Positions 41,050 through 49,707 of a DNA stretch of 64,000 nucleotides are shown in pieces. The stretch's first letter is position 1. The number at the start of each line of letters is the position of its first letter. A model generated the notes under the pieces. That model was not told the origin of the DNA and did no database searches. It saw only the letters and a list, made by a program, of their open reading frames with translations. This stretch comes from Pseudanabaena mucicola str. Chao 1806 (lineage in GTDB: Bacteria; Cyanobacteriota; Cyanobacteriia; Pseudanabaenales; Pseudanabaenaceae): positions 4,450,001 through 4,514,000 of the forward strand of contig NZ_CP097329.1 in assembly GCF_030323025.1 (NCBI RefSeq), written 5' to 3'. The position numbers were made by a program, and so were the translations under genes.

Positions 41050-41820
41050 CTAGGCAGCAACTTGAGAAATGGTTTCCACTTTGGCAAAAGATCCTGCATT
41101 CATTACTCTGCTACGAATCTTGTCCACCAATTCTGCAAACTCAGCACTGCCACGGGCCCGGGGACGAGGTAGATCAATTTTTAAATCTAAACCTATTTGA
41201 CCATTCTCTATAAGAAGTAGTCGATCGCTTAGGGCAACAGCTTCTTCAACGTCGTGGGTAATTAGTAAAGCGGTAAATTGCTGTTCTTGCCATAGGCTTT
41301 CTAATAAACTCTGCATTTCAATGCGAGTTAATGCATCTAAAGCGCCTAATGGTTCATCTAACAACATTAAACGAGGTTCGCTGACTAAAGCTCTTGCTAG
41401 GGCAACTCGTTGCTTCTGTCCACCCGAGAGAATGGATGGAAATTCACTAGCGCGATCGCCTAGACCAACTTGCGACAAAGCCCATCGCGCTCGACTACGA
41501 GATTCTTTTTCTAAGCCCAAAGCCACATTTTGATAAACCCGTTTCCAAGGTAATAGCCTCGGCTCTTGGAACATTACCCGTGCAATAGGATTAATTCCCT
41601 TGACAGGTTTATCATCTACCCAAAGTGAACCAGCACTAGGGGCTGACAAACCTGCGATCGCACGTAAGAGAGTACTTTTCCCACAGCCACTGCGCCCAAC
41701 AATGGAAATAAACTCTCCCGCTTTGATTTCCACATTTAAACCTTGGAGCACATGGTTTTTCCCAAAGCTTTTCCAAAGATCGCTAGCAACAAGATTTACG
41801 CCTCTTGCAGAACTTGACAT
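41050..41820 (-). CDS. ssuB: Aliphatic sulfonate ABC transporter ATPase
   Basis: 256 residues of the nitrate/sulfonate/taurine (SsuB/TauB) ATPase group. Walker A GRSGCGKSTLLRAIAGL, Q-loop VMFQEPRLLPWKRV, signature LSGGQKQRVALARAL, Walker B LMLLDEPLGALDAL, switch His in LLITHDVEEAVALS. Energises SsuC. It is 117 bases downstream of ssuC and in the same direction. Confidence 0.92.
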   Translation of the reverse strand: MSSSARGVNLVASDLWKSFGKNHVLQGLNVEIKAGEFISIVGRSGCGKSTLLRAIAGLSAPSAGSLWVDDKPVKGINPIARVMFQEPRLLPWKRVYQNVALGLEKESRSRARWALSQVGLGDRASEFPSILSGGQKQRVALARALVSEPRLMLLDEPLGALDALTRIEMQSLLESLWQEQQFTALLITHDVEEAVALSDRLLLIENGQIGLDLKIDLPRPRARGSAEFAELVDKIRSRVMNAGSFAKVETISQVAA

Positions 41821-41937
41821 AAGAACTCCAATTTACAAATTACTCAATGATTAGAAATGTTTAGTGATTGTGATGGTTAGGATCGAGCGAAGTGCGACAT
41901 ATCCTAACCCCTTTTAACTGACTACACCCAAGGGAAC

Positions 41938-42789
41938 TTAAGCAGCTTTTACCTTTTGATAATTAGGATGCCAATTTAAAAACCATGCTTCCAAAGCTCT
42001 GACGATGACATCAGCCAACTTTCCAAAGCTGGCATATAGGATGATGCTAAATACCACTACATCCGTTTGCATAAATTCGCGCGCACTGGTTGCCATATAG
42101 CCAATTCCTGAGTCAGCAGCGATCGTCTCGGCAACAATTAATGATAACCACATGATACCTAGCGAAAAGCGCACTCCTACCAAAATGGAAGGTAATGCGC
42201 CAGGGAGAACAATATTCCAAAATAGTTGCAAAGGATTGAGTCCATAGACCTTGCCCATTTCAATCAACCCGCTATCAATACTGCGGATACCGTGGAAAGT
42301 ATTGATATAGATAGGGAAAAGAACGCCACTAGAAACTAGAAATAGTTTCGCTTCTTCACCAATACCAAACCAAAGGATCACCAGAGGAATTAAAGCAAGG
42401 TTAGGAATATTCCGCCACATTTGTAAGGTGGTGTCGAGAATTTTTTCTGAAACTGTGAATAGTCCATTTACTAAACCAAGCACAAAACCAATGGAACCGC
42501 CGATCGCAAAACCTGTTAATGCGCGTGAAGCACTGATTTTAAAGTTTGTGGCTAATTCTCCTGTTTGTGCCAGTTTGATTGCCGCAGAAACTACAGTAGT
42601 TGGAGCAGGTAAAATTCTTGTAGATAGCCAACCAAATTGCACCGCAAGCTGCCACAGAATCACCAGAAAAATAGGAAATAGCCAAGGCACTAACTTGTCG
42701 AAAATTCCTTTTACTTGAGCGATCGCCTTTACAAATGACGTTTGCTTTGACTGATAAGGAGGAGTAGAGGATGAGGAGGTATATTGCAT
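41938..42789 (-). CDS. ssuC: Aliphatic sulfonate ABC transporter permease
   Basis: 283 residues, six transmembrane helices. The EAA-type loop is in EMGKVYGLNPLQLFWNIVLPGALPSILVGVRFSLGIMWLSLIVAE, typical of SsuC/TauC/NrtB permeases. Starts with a short cytoplasmic extension. First gene of the minus-strand set ssuC-ssuB-ssuE-nitroreductase. A perfect palindrome lies about 100 bases upstream (42889-42916). Confidence 0.92.
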   Translation of the reverse strand: MQYTSSSSTPPYQSKQTSFVKAIAQVKGIFDKLVPWLFPIFLVILWQLAVQFGWLSTRILPAPTTVVSAAIKLAQTGELATNFKISASRALTGFAIGGSIGFVLGLVNGLFTVSEKILDTTLQMWRNIPNLALIPLVILWFGIGEEAKLFLVSSGVLFPIYINTFHGIRSIDSGLIEMGKVYGLNPLQLFWNIVLPGALPSILVGVRFSLGIMWLSLIVAETIAADSGIGYMATSAREFMQTDVVVFSIILYASFGKLADVIVRALEAWFLNWHPNYQKVKAA

Positions 42790-42888
42790 AGTGGTCTTTA
42801 TAGTCTACTGAACGCGACCAAATCACGACCTACAAAGCTATGGGAAACCTGTATTTTGATGTGTCGCAGTTGGATTTGAGGCTTTAAT

Positions 42889-42916
42889 CTACGGTATAAT
42901 CATGTAGTTACCGTAG
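42889..42916 (-). promoter_or_regulatory. Palindromic operator candidate upstream of ssuC
   Basis: CTACGGTA, 12 bases, TACCGTAG: perfect 8-base arms, 28 bases overall, a size typical of LysR- or GntR-type dimers. Sequences with the same left arm and spacing are upstream of ssuA (55591) and the amidohydrolase (49675). A sulfur-status regulator is inferred. Confidence 0.55.
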
Positions 42917-43022
42917 TATATAAAGCCAGTATGTCACTTGCTGTAAAAAAAATCAATCTTTTTAAAAAATTGATTAAAAATTTGGTGTTATAGCAAAGCA
43001 AGTTTTGCTTAGGACATAAAAC

Positions 43023-43068
43023 CAGAAGATGAGTTGCGGCGCGAAGCGCCGCAACTCATCTTCTGGTT
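43023..43068. repeat. Palindromic intergenic repeat
   Basis: CCAGAAGATGAGTTGCGGCG and CGCCGCAACTCATCTTCTGG form a perfect stem around CGAAG. A second hairpin, TGAAAGCGCGGC...GCCGCGCTTTCA, is at 43130-43158. These fill the gap between ssuC and the TauE-like gene. Confidence 0.65.
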
Positions 43069-43186
43069 TGGGTTTGTATTAGCTAACTTTTTTTTTGCTA
43101 TATGTATCGCAGTATGCACAGAAGTATCTTGAAAGCGCGGCAAAGCCGCGCTTTCAAAATTTCTCTTTTAGGACTATCAAATTAAA

Positions 43187-43969
43187 GTGAGTGAAATTAT
43201 CGAAATCTTGACGCTTTGTGGATTTGCCTTTTTTGCGGGGTTAATTGATGCTGTGGTAGGTGGCGGAGGATTAATTCAACTGCCTGCAATGTTAATTATA
43301 TTGCCGCAGACTGCGATCGCTTCCATCCTTGGGACAAGCAAATTTGTATCTATGGCGGGTACGGCGATCGCCGTCAATCAATATGCCAAACAACAAAAGA
43401 TTGATTGGCAGACAACAATTCCCGCAATGGTGACGGCCTTTGTATTTTCTTTTTTAGGCGCAAGAATTACGAGTTTGCTTAATCCTAGTTTGATGCGTCC
43501 TGTAATTTTAGTTTTACTAATTGCTGTGGCAATATACACCTTTAGTAAAAAAGACTTTGGTTTACTACAATCACTCAAAGTTAGTAAATCTCGTCAATAT
43601 TTTTACAGTATTGCGATCGGTAGCACGATTGGTTTTTATGACGGTTTCTTTGGACCAGGGACAGGCAGTTTCTTGATTTTTGCCTTTACGAGTGTCTTTG
43701 GCTATAGTTTTTTGACGGCTTCTGCTGCTGCTAAGGTAATTAATTTTGCCACTAATCTAGCTGCTGTAATTTACTTTGGCTTTAGCAAGCATATTCTTTA
43801 TTACTTGGGAATCCCGATGGCAATTTGTAATATTTTCGGAGCTTTTATTGGTGCAAATTTAGCAATATCTAAAGGTAGTCAATTTGTGAGGAATTTATTT
43901 TTAATAATTGTCTCATCGCTAATTTTGAAACTAGGCTATGACATTTTTATTATTAAATACGGTAAATAA
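43187..43969 (+). CDS. TauE/SafE family sulfite/organosulfur exporter
   Basis: 260 residues from a GTG. About eight transmembrane helices. The family signature is GFAFFAGLIDAVVGGGGLIQLPAM at the start and SIAIGSTIGFYDGFFGPGTGSFLIFAF in the middle, an internal repeat. Proteins of this family export sulfite, sulfoacetate or similar anions. Fits removal of sulfite made during sulfonate breakdown. It is divergent from ssuC, so both may share regulation. Confidence 0.88.
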   Translation: MSEIIEILTLCGFAFFAGLIDAVVGGGGLIQLPAMLIILPQTAIASILGTSKFVSMAGTAIAVNQYAKQQKIDWQTTIPAMVTAFVFSFLGARITSLLNPSLMRPVILVLLIAVAIYTFSKKDFGLLQSLKVSKSRQYFYSIAIGSTIGFYDGFFGPGTGSFLIFAFTSVFGYSFLTASAAAKVINFATNLAAVIYFGFSKHILYYLGIPMAICNIFGAFIGANLAISKGSQFVRNLFLIIVSSLILKLGYDIFIIKYGK

Positions 43970-44120
43970 CGCGAGAGAATAGCTATTTTTTGAGTTATTA
44001 AAACAATCAAATATTGTGATTAAACCCTGTTCCATTTTACTAATTCCTATTAGTTTCTTGAGCTAGAATGTATTCATGAGAACAAATGTAATAGTTCTTA
44101 ATATTTCCATGGAGATTGAT

Positions 44121-44714
44121 ATGAAATACCTCAAACGACTAGCTATTCCCTGTTTACTCATGGGGCTATCCCTGAGTGCTATTTCTGTAGCGATTCCTAG
44201 AACAAATAGTGCGATCGCTCAAGATTTGACAACCTCTTCACCAACAGGATTTATCCAAGTTCCTAATCTTGTTTCTGTTGATGCAACTGAGCGTGATACC
44301 AATATCCGCAATGTTACTTACTCATTTCAAATAGCAGTTCCCCAACAAACAGGAGCAGCTTTGCAAAAGGTAACAATCGCTCAAAAAGATCCCATTGAAG
44401 CAATTGCTTTTTCTAGCGATCGCACTACAGCTTATATTCAAGAAGCATCAGGTGATCGTATTCCTGTAGACACAAAAACAGTTATTGATCCAAATACTAA
44501 AGCTATATCCGTTGTATTTACTTCGCCAATTACCGCAGGTAAAAGAGTAATTGTTGGTTTGCGTCCTCAAAGCAATCCCAGTCTAGAAGGTGAATATGTA
44601 TTCGGGGTGACTGCCTTTAGTGATGCTCAACAATCACAAGGTCAATTGATTGGCTATGGCAGAATTGGTATTTACAACACCTTCGTTTATGAATCATTTG
44701 TACCAAATTTCTAG
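44121..44714 (+). CDS. DUF2808 exported protein
   Basis: About 197 residues from the ATG at 44121, which has GGAG 8 bases before it; an ATG 15 codons upstream lacks this and adds a non-signal leader. Signal peptide MKYLKRLAIPCLLMGLSLSA to about 33 (SAIAQ). The mature part has the DUF2808 pattern: ITYSFQIAVPQQTGAALQKVTI, then PITAGKRVIVGLRPQSNPSLEGEYVFGVTAF and a GYGRIGIY end. The family is cyanobacterial and of unknown function. Confidence 0.85.
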   Translation: MKYLKRLAIPCLLMGLSLSAISVAIPRTNSAIAQDLTTSSPTGFIQVPNLVSVDATERDTNIRNVTYSFQIAVPQQTGAALQKVTIAQKDPIEAIAFSSDRTTAYIQEASGDRIPVDTKTVIDPNTKAISVVFTSPITAGKRVIVGLRPQSNPSLEGEYVFGVTAFSDAQQSQGQLIGYGRIGIYNTFVYESFVPNF

Positions 44715-44814
44715 AATTTTGCAACGCTTTTAACGATTATCGTAGTTCGGTTTTGAGCGTTTTAATGATGGGCGGCGCTTCGCGCTGCCCGTCATTTTTT
44801 ACTATGCGAGATTT

Positions 44815-44938
44815 ATTTAGATACACTAATAATTAGTATTTCATAATTTGTGATCTAGACGACATATGTTAACACGCCAACTATGACAGACTCATAAAAT
44901 AAATCCACGATAAACCAGTCGGATAATGAGGGTATTTA
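44815..44938 (+). promoter_or_regulatory. Duplicated regulatory region, copy 1 (before ssuE paralogue)
   Basis: Over about 120 bases it aligns with 49585-49707: shared TTTAGATA, CTAATAATTAGTATTTC (an inner palindrome), ATCTAGRCGACAT, CTATGNCAGACT, and TCGGRTAAYGAGRGTATTTA just before the start codon. The downstream genes are unrelated, so the conservation is most simply regulatory. Confidence 0.7.
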
Positions 44939-45469
44939 ATGACTAATATTCTTTTAATCAATGGGAGTCCTTCTGCTCCTTCTAGATCGCAAGGCATTTT
45001 AGAATATGCGATCGCCCTATTAAATGCACAAGGAATCAAAACCAATTTACTATCTGTGCGTGATTTACCTGCGGAAGATTTGGTATTTGGTAAATATAAT
45101 AGCCCTAGCCTCGAACAACCCAAGGCTCTGCTAGAAGAGGCTCAAGCCGTAATTATTTCTACTCCAATTTACAAAGCATCCTATACAGGCTTACTCAAAA
45201 CTTTTCTCGATTTACTTCCTCAAAAAGCCTTAGCTGATAAAGTGATCCTTCCTATTGCTACTGGTGGTTCGATCGCCCATTTGTTAGCGATCGACTTCAC
45301 TCTCAAACCTGTGCTAAGTGAGCTAGGTGCTAGGCATATTCTGGGAGTTGTCTATGCGATCGATAAGCAGATCGCTGTGAATGATGATCGTAGTGTCACC
45401 CTAGAAGAAGAAATTGACCAAAGACTAAAACAATCCATCGAAGAATTAATCAAAGCTATTAAGAAATAG
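44939..45469 (+). CDS. ssuE: NADPH-dependent FMN reductase, SsuE-like (second copy)
   Basis: 176 residues: MTNILLINGSPSAPSRSQGI (FMN phosphate loop), AQAVIISTPIYKASYTGLLKTFLDLLPQKAL, LPIATGGSIAHLLAIDFTLKPVLSELGARHIL. It resembles the SsuE-like protein at 40277-40870 throughout, with canonical SsuE features. It gives FMNH2 to flavin monooxygenases such as the one at 61128. Preceded by a conserved 120-base leader. Confidence 0.9.
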   Translation: MTNILLINGSPSAPSRSQGILEYAIALLNAQGIKTNLLSVRDLPAEDLVFGKYNSPSLEQPKALLEEAQAVIISTPIYKASYTGLLKTFLDLLPQKALADKVILPIATGGSIAHLLAIDFTLKPVLSELGARHILGVVYAIDKQIAVNDDRSVTLEEEIDQRLKQSIEELIKAIKK

Positions 45470-45591
45470 TCCTAGTCTTGCAGACTCCTCATCTTTACAG
45501 CATCTCGCAACAATAGCAAAATCTTCCATCTCCATAAAAAGCTAAGAGCTAAAAGCTAATTTCCTCCTTTGTCCTATTGTCTTCCCTCCCT

Positions 45592-46629
45592 ATGAAATAC
45601 AACAAACTTGGTGAGAGCGATTTACAAATTTCCGAGATAACCCTTGGGACAATGACCTGGGGTAATCAAAACACAATCGCTGAAGCCCACGAACAATTAG
45701 ATTATGCCTTTGATCATGGTGTAAATTTCCTTGATGCAGCCGAAATGTATCCTGTACCAGTGCAAGAGAAGACACAAGGCTTAACCGAAAGCTATATTGG
45801 TGAATGGTTAGCTAAACGTCAACGGGACAGAGTCATCGTCGCCACCAAGATTGCAGGACCAGGGCGTGGATTTGCTTGGCTCCGTAGTGGTGTGCAGAAG
45901 ATTGATCGCGCCAATATTGAACAAGCTGTTAACGATAGTCTCAAGCGTCTCCAAACCGATTACATCGATCTTTATCAAATTCACTGGCCAGATCGCTATG
46001 TACCGCAATTCGGTGAAACTGTTTACGACATCACAAAAGAGCGTGAAACAGTCCCGATTTCTGAACAACTTGCTGTATTTGATGACCTGATTAAAGCAGG
46101 CAAGATTCGCCATATCGGAGTCAGCAATGAAACCCCTTGGGGTCTTTCCAAATTTACCCATATCGCGAAGAAGAAAGATTTGCCCAAAATTGTTTCGATC
46201 CAGAATGCCTATAGCTTGCTGAACCGAGCCTTTGATGGAGCTTTAGCTGAAGCTTCTCATCATACGAATGTGCCATTACTTGCCTATAGTCCTCTTGCCT
46301 TTGGTCTATTAACAGGTAAGTATCTCCATGACAATCCTCCCAAAGCGCGTCTAAATGCTTTTGCAGGATTTGGCGATCGCTATCGTAAGCCCAATGTTAC
46401 CAATGCCGTTGCCGCCTATGTAGAACTTGCCAAGGCACACAATATCAAACCTTCGGCTTTAGCCTTAGCCTTTGTCCGCAGTCGTTGGTTTGTCGCCAGC
46501 ACGATCATCGGTGCGACTAGTTTAGATCAACTAAAAGAGGATCTCAATAGCGTCAATGTGGAATTAGATTCTGCGATTTTTGCTGAGATTGAAAACGTAA
46601 ATTCTCTTTATCCCAACCCCGCGCAATAA
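45592..46629 (+). CDS. Aldo/keto reductase, Tas-like
   Basis: About 345 residues from the ATG at 45592; a TTG five codons earlier is unlikely. MKYNKLGESDLQISEITLGTMTWG, the catalytic region NFLDAAEMYPVP (Asp, Tyr), Lys in VIVATKIAGPGRG, YIDLYQIHWPDR, IRHIGVSNETPWG, and the NADPH-binding end ASTIIGATSLDQLKEDL. Closely follows the Tas type. Function in the cluster may be reduction of aldehydes released from sulfonates. Confidence 0.9.
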   Translation: MKYNKLGESDLQISEITLGTMTWGNQNTIAEAHEQLDYAFDHGVNFLDAAEMYPVPVQEKTQGLTESYIGEWLAKRQRDRVIVATKIAGPGRGFAWLRSGVQKIDRANIEQAVNDSLKRLQTDYIDLYQIHWPDRYVPQFGETVYDITKERETVPISEQLAVFDDLIKAGKIRHIGVSNETPWGLSKFTHIAKKKDLPKIVSIQNAYSLLNRAFDGALAEASHHTNVPLLAYSPLAFGLLTGKYLHDNPPKARLNAFAGFGDRYRKPNVTNAVAAYVELAKAHNIKPSALALAFVRSRWFVASTIIGATSLDQLKEDLNSVNVELDSAIFAEIENVNSLYPNPAQ

Positions 46630-46657
46630 CACAAAAGACAATGATTTTGTAGATTGC

Positions 46658-46897
46658 GTAGGGGTAGAGCATTTGCACCAAAATTTTTGCCTTCCATCGA
46701 AATCTTAAATCGCAAATGCTCTACCCTCTCCGCTTTTGTCAACAATTTGTCCCTGCGGTATAAATTTATTCCTACATTACTAATTTATTCCTAAGTTCTA
46801 AATTTATTCCTAAGTTGCGAAGTTTAGGGCAGAGCATTCTCAAATCAAGGTGATCTGTAAATCTTATAGATTGTTGTGAGAATGCTCTGCCCCTACG
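46658..46897. repeat. Paired-hairpin repeat, copy 3 with compensated stems
   Basis: Same two-hairpin plan as 799-1057: GGGTAGAGCATTTGC with GCAAATGCTCTACCC, then GGGCAGAGCATTCTCA with TGAGAATGCTCTGCCC. The outer edges CGTAGGGG and CCCCTACG also pair. Compared with copy 1, changes in one arm are matched in the other. The middle includes three repeats of AATTTATTCCTA. It fills the gap between the AKR and GST genes. Confidence 0.75.
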
Positions 46898-46937
46898 GAT
46901 CGATCTTCCAATCACCAATTCCCAATCACCAATTTCT

Positions 46938-47504
46938 ATGTCCAAAATTCAACTCTACAGCGCTAAAGCCTGCCCCTATGCCCATCGTACTCGTCTAGTT
47001 CTAGGCGAAAAGGGAATTGACTTTGAATATACCGAAATTGATTTGCAGAACAAACCTGAATGGTTCTCCTCAATTTCTAAGTATGGCAAAGTTCCTGCGC
47101 TCCGTCATGGCGAAAATGAAGTTTATGAATCGGCGATTATCAATGAATATATAAACGATGTATTCCCTGAACCTGCTTTGCTCCCAAAAGATGCTGGTTA
47201 CAGAGCGATCGCTAGAATCTGGATTGACTATGCTAATACTAAATTTTCATCTGCTTTTGGTAAGTTATTACGTGGCAAGACCGATGAAGAACAGGCACAA
47301 GGTCGTCAGGAATTAAACGAGGCAATTTTATTTATTGAGAATGAAGCCCTAGCTAAGCGCTCTGGTGATGGAGCTTACTGGTTTGGTGAAAATATTTCCC
47401 TCGTCGATCTCACTTTCTATCCTTGGTTTGAGCGCATTCCCACTCTTGAGCATTATCGCAATTATACGATTCCCACAATTGCATACCCTCAATCACAAGG
47501 GTAA
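46938..47504 (+). CDS. Glutathione S-transferase, C-terminally truncated
   Basis: 188 codons. The thioredoxin-like N-terminal domain reads [33 protein letters not shown], with CPYAHR as in omega/stringent-starvation-like GSTs, then [21 protein letters not shown]. The all-helical C-terminal domain reaches [23 protein letters not shown] and then breaks off at about 47482, where flavin-monooxygenase sequence begins in another frame. So the last 30 or so residues are replaced by IAYPQSQG. It may be partly functional or a pseudogene. Confidence 0.8.
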   Translation: MSKIQLYSAKACPYAHRTRLVLGEKGIDFEYTEIDLQNKPEWFSSISKYGKVPALRHGENEVYESAIINEYINDVFPEPALLPKDAGYRAIARIWIDYANTKFSSAFGKLLRGKTDEEQAQGRQELNEAILFIENEALAKRSGDGAYWFGENISLVDLTFYPWFERIPTLEHYRNYTIPTIAYPQSQG

Positions 47505-48140
47505 GTACTTCTCGGTCAAAGGACCTCTGAATGTCGCCCGTCCTCCTCAAGGCTATCCCGTGATCGTTCAAGCAGGAGCTTCGGAACCTGGACGCGAACT
47601 AGCGGCAAGAACTGCTGAAGTAATCTTTACCGCTAATCAAACCCTTGCTGACGCGCAGGAATTCTATAGCGACGTTAAAGGTCGTCTTGCCAAATATAGG
47701 CGATCGCCTCACGATTTGAAAATTATGCCAGGCGCGTTTCCTGTGATTGGACGCACCGAAGAGGAAGCCCAAGAGAAGTATGAATTTCTGCAATCTTTGA
47801 TTCATCCCGATGTCGCTTGGGGCATTTTGAAGCTTTGCGTGAGCTATATCGTTCTCTCGCCACAGCACGCGGACATCGCACAATTATTGGTACTCCCGAA
47901 AGTATTGCTGATCAATTGCAAGAGTGGTTTGACAATGGTGCTGCCGATGGATTCAATATCATGCCTCCCATTCTGCCCACAGGTTTAGATGATTTTGTCA
48001 ATCTCGTCGTTCCCATTCTCCAAAAGCGTGGGTTATTCCGCACTGCCTATGAAGGGAAGACTCTCCGCGAAAATCTGGGTTTACGTCGTCCTGCTAATCA
48101 GTACACAATTCGCAATCAGGAAAGACAGTTGGTTGCTTAA
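47482..48140 (+). pseudogene. LLM flavin-dependent monooxygenase remnant (5' truncated, internal deletion)
   Basis: The first piece (47482-47825) reads [52 protein letters not shown]...LIHPDVAWG; the second piece, in another frame (about 47820-48140), reads [32 protein letters not shown]...[13 protein letters not shown]. Both align with the intact monooxygenase 61128-62486. The N-terminal 200 residues and about 75 residues between the pieces are missing. It was joined to the GST gene by a deletion. Confidence 0.88.
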
Positions 48141-48146
48141 TGGCTG

Positions 48147-48244
48147 TTAGCTGTTAGCTGTTTTCTGTTAGCTGTTTTCTGTTAGCTGTTAGCTGTTTTC
48201 TGTTAGCTGTTTTCTGTTAGCTGTTAGCTGTTTTCTGTTTTCTG
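48147..48244. repeat. Heptanucleotide tandem array with 35-bp higher-order pattern
   Basis: Fourteen 7-base units of two kinds, A = TTAGCTG and B = TTTTCTG, in the order AABAB AABAB AABB. This is an STRR-like cyanobacterial heptamer array. Between the monooxygenase remnant and purT, non-coding. Confidence 0.9.
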
Positions 48245-48251
48245 AATAATC

Positions 48252-48292
48252 AAAAACGGGAAGCTATTTAAAATCTAGCTTCCCGTTTTTGG
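48252..48292 (+). terminator. Hairpin terminator before purT
   Basis: AAAAACGGGAAGCTA and TAGCTTCCCGTTTTT form a stem ending in a T-run, after the heptamer array. Confidence 0.7.
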
Positions 48293-48350
48293 GTGTTAAT
48301 GCTAAAAGCGTTATGATATAGCTGTTTTGTCAAAAAATAAGGTGAACTAA

Positions 48351-49514
48351 ATGGCGATCACATTACCGAAAAAAATCATGCTACTTGGCTCTGGGGAACT
48401 AGGTAAGGAGTTTGTTATTGCCGCCCAAAGACTCGGTAATACGGTAATTGCAGTTGATCGCTATGACAATGCACCTGCGATGCAAGTTGCTGATTGTAGG
48501 GAAGCAATCTCGATGTTGGATGGTGAGGCACTCGAAACTGTCGTCAAAAAACATCAACCTGATTTGATCGTGCCAGAAGTGGAAGCAATCCGTACTGAAA
48601 AGCTGCTGGAACTGGAAGCACAGGGTTACACGATCATCCCCACTGCTGCTGCTACCAACTTCACGATGAATCGCGATCGCATTCGGGATTTAGCTAGTCA
48701 TGAATTAGGTTTACGAACTGCTAAATATGCCTATGCCAATAGCCTCGATGAACTAAAAACCGTTGCCACCGAAATTGGCTTCCCGAATGTGATTAAACCT
48801 GTGATGTCTTCCTCTGGCAAGGGTCAATCTGTTGTCAATTCTCCCGATGAATTGGAAAAAGCTTGGGATTATGCGATCGCTGGCGGTCGAGGTGATACAG
48901 CCAAAATCATCATTGAGGAATTTATCAATTTTGAAGTCGAAATTACCCTGTTAACAATCCGTCAATGGCAGGGAGAGACTCTATTTTGCGAAGCGATCGG
49001 GCATCGGCAGGAACGAGGTGACTATCAAGAATCATGGCAGCCCGTTGGCTTAACCTCTTCTCAAGTCAAAGATGCACAGGACATTGCTCGTAAAGTTACC
49101 GATAAACTTGGCGGTGCAGGTATTTTCGGGGTGGAATTTTTTATCACTAAAGATGAAGTAATTTTCTCGGAACTGTCCCCTCGTCCCCATGACACTGGAA
49201 TGGTTACTCTCATCTCTCAAAATCTTAACGAATTTGAACTCCATTTACGGGCAATTCTCGGCTTACCGATTCCTACAATTGAATTGCTCAGTCCATCCGC
49301 CAGTGCCGTCATTCTTGCCAGCGGAAGTAGTGACAACATTTCCTTTTTAGGTGTAGAGGCAGCTCTTGCGATCCCCAACACAGAAATCCGTTTATTTGGC
49401 AAACCCGATTCTCGTCCCTACCGCCGCATGGGTGTAGCTTTAGCTAAAGGCAAAAATGTGATCGAATCCCGTCAAAAAGCAACAGAAGCTGCTTCCCAAG
49501 TCAAAATCATTTAA
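48351..49514 (+). CDS. purT: Formate-dependent phosphoribosylglycinamide formyltransferase
   Basis: 387 residues of the ATP-grasp fold: [84 protein letters not shown], the ATP-grasp [17 protein letters not shown], and [17 protein letters not shown]. PurT makes formyl-GAR from formate, ATP and GAR in purine synthesis. Normal length. Odd neighbour of the sulfonate genes; formate released by dehydrogenases or oxygenases could be the link, but this is speculation. Confidence 0.95.
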   Translation: MAITLPKKIMLLGSGELGKEFVIAAQRLGNTVIAVDRYDNAPAMQVADCREAISMLDGEALETVVKKHQPDLIVPEVEAIRTEKLLELEAQGYTIIPTAAATNFTMNRDRIRDLASHELGLRTAKYAYANSLDELKTVATEIGFPNVIKPVMSSSGKGQSVVNSPDELEKAWDYAIAGGRGDTAKIIIEEFINFEVEITLLTIRQWQGETLFCEAIGHRQERGDYQESWQPVGLTSSQVKDAQDIARKVTDKLGGAGIFGVEFFITKDEVIFSELSPRPHDTGMVTLISQNLNEFELHLRAILGLPIPTIELLSPSASAVILASGSSDNISFLGVEAALAIPNTEIRLFGKPDSRPYRRMGVALAKGKNVIESRQKATEAASQVKII

Positions 49515-49584
49515 GGAAGAGATCAGAGTGGTGACTCTAAGCGCCTCCACTCTGATCTTGGCTGGGAATAGTTTTATCAAAATT

Positions 49585-49707
49585 CTTAGATAAACTAATA
49601 ATTAGTATTTCTCATATTTGTAATCTAGGCGACATTCGTTTTGAGCATCGCTATGTCAGACTTTTATCATTAATCTACGGTATCCCAATCGGGTAACGAG
49701 AGTATTT
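49585..49707 (+). promoter_or_regulatory. Duplicated regulatory region, copy 2 (before amidohydrolase)
   Basis: Aligns with 44815-44938 over the whole leader, including ACTAATAATTAGTATTTC and the TCGGGTAACGAGAGTATTTA end. It also carries CTACGGTA at 49675, the arm of the palindrome before ssuC. Confidence 0.7.

Noticed and set aside
48147-48244. CRISPR or coding repeat
   Set aside because: Pure heptamer tandem repeat with no spacers; frames are not supported by any neighbour.
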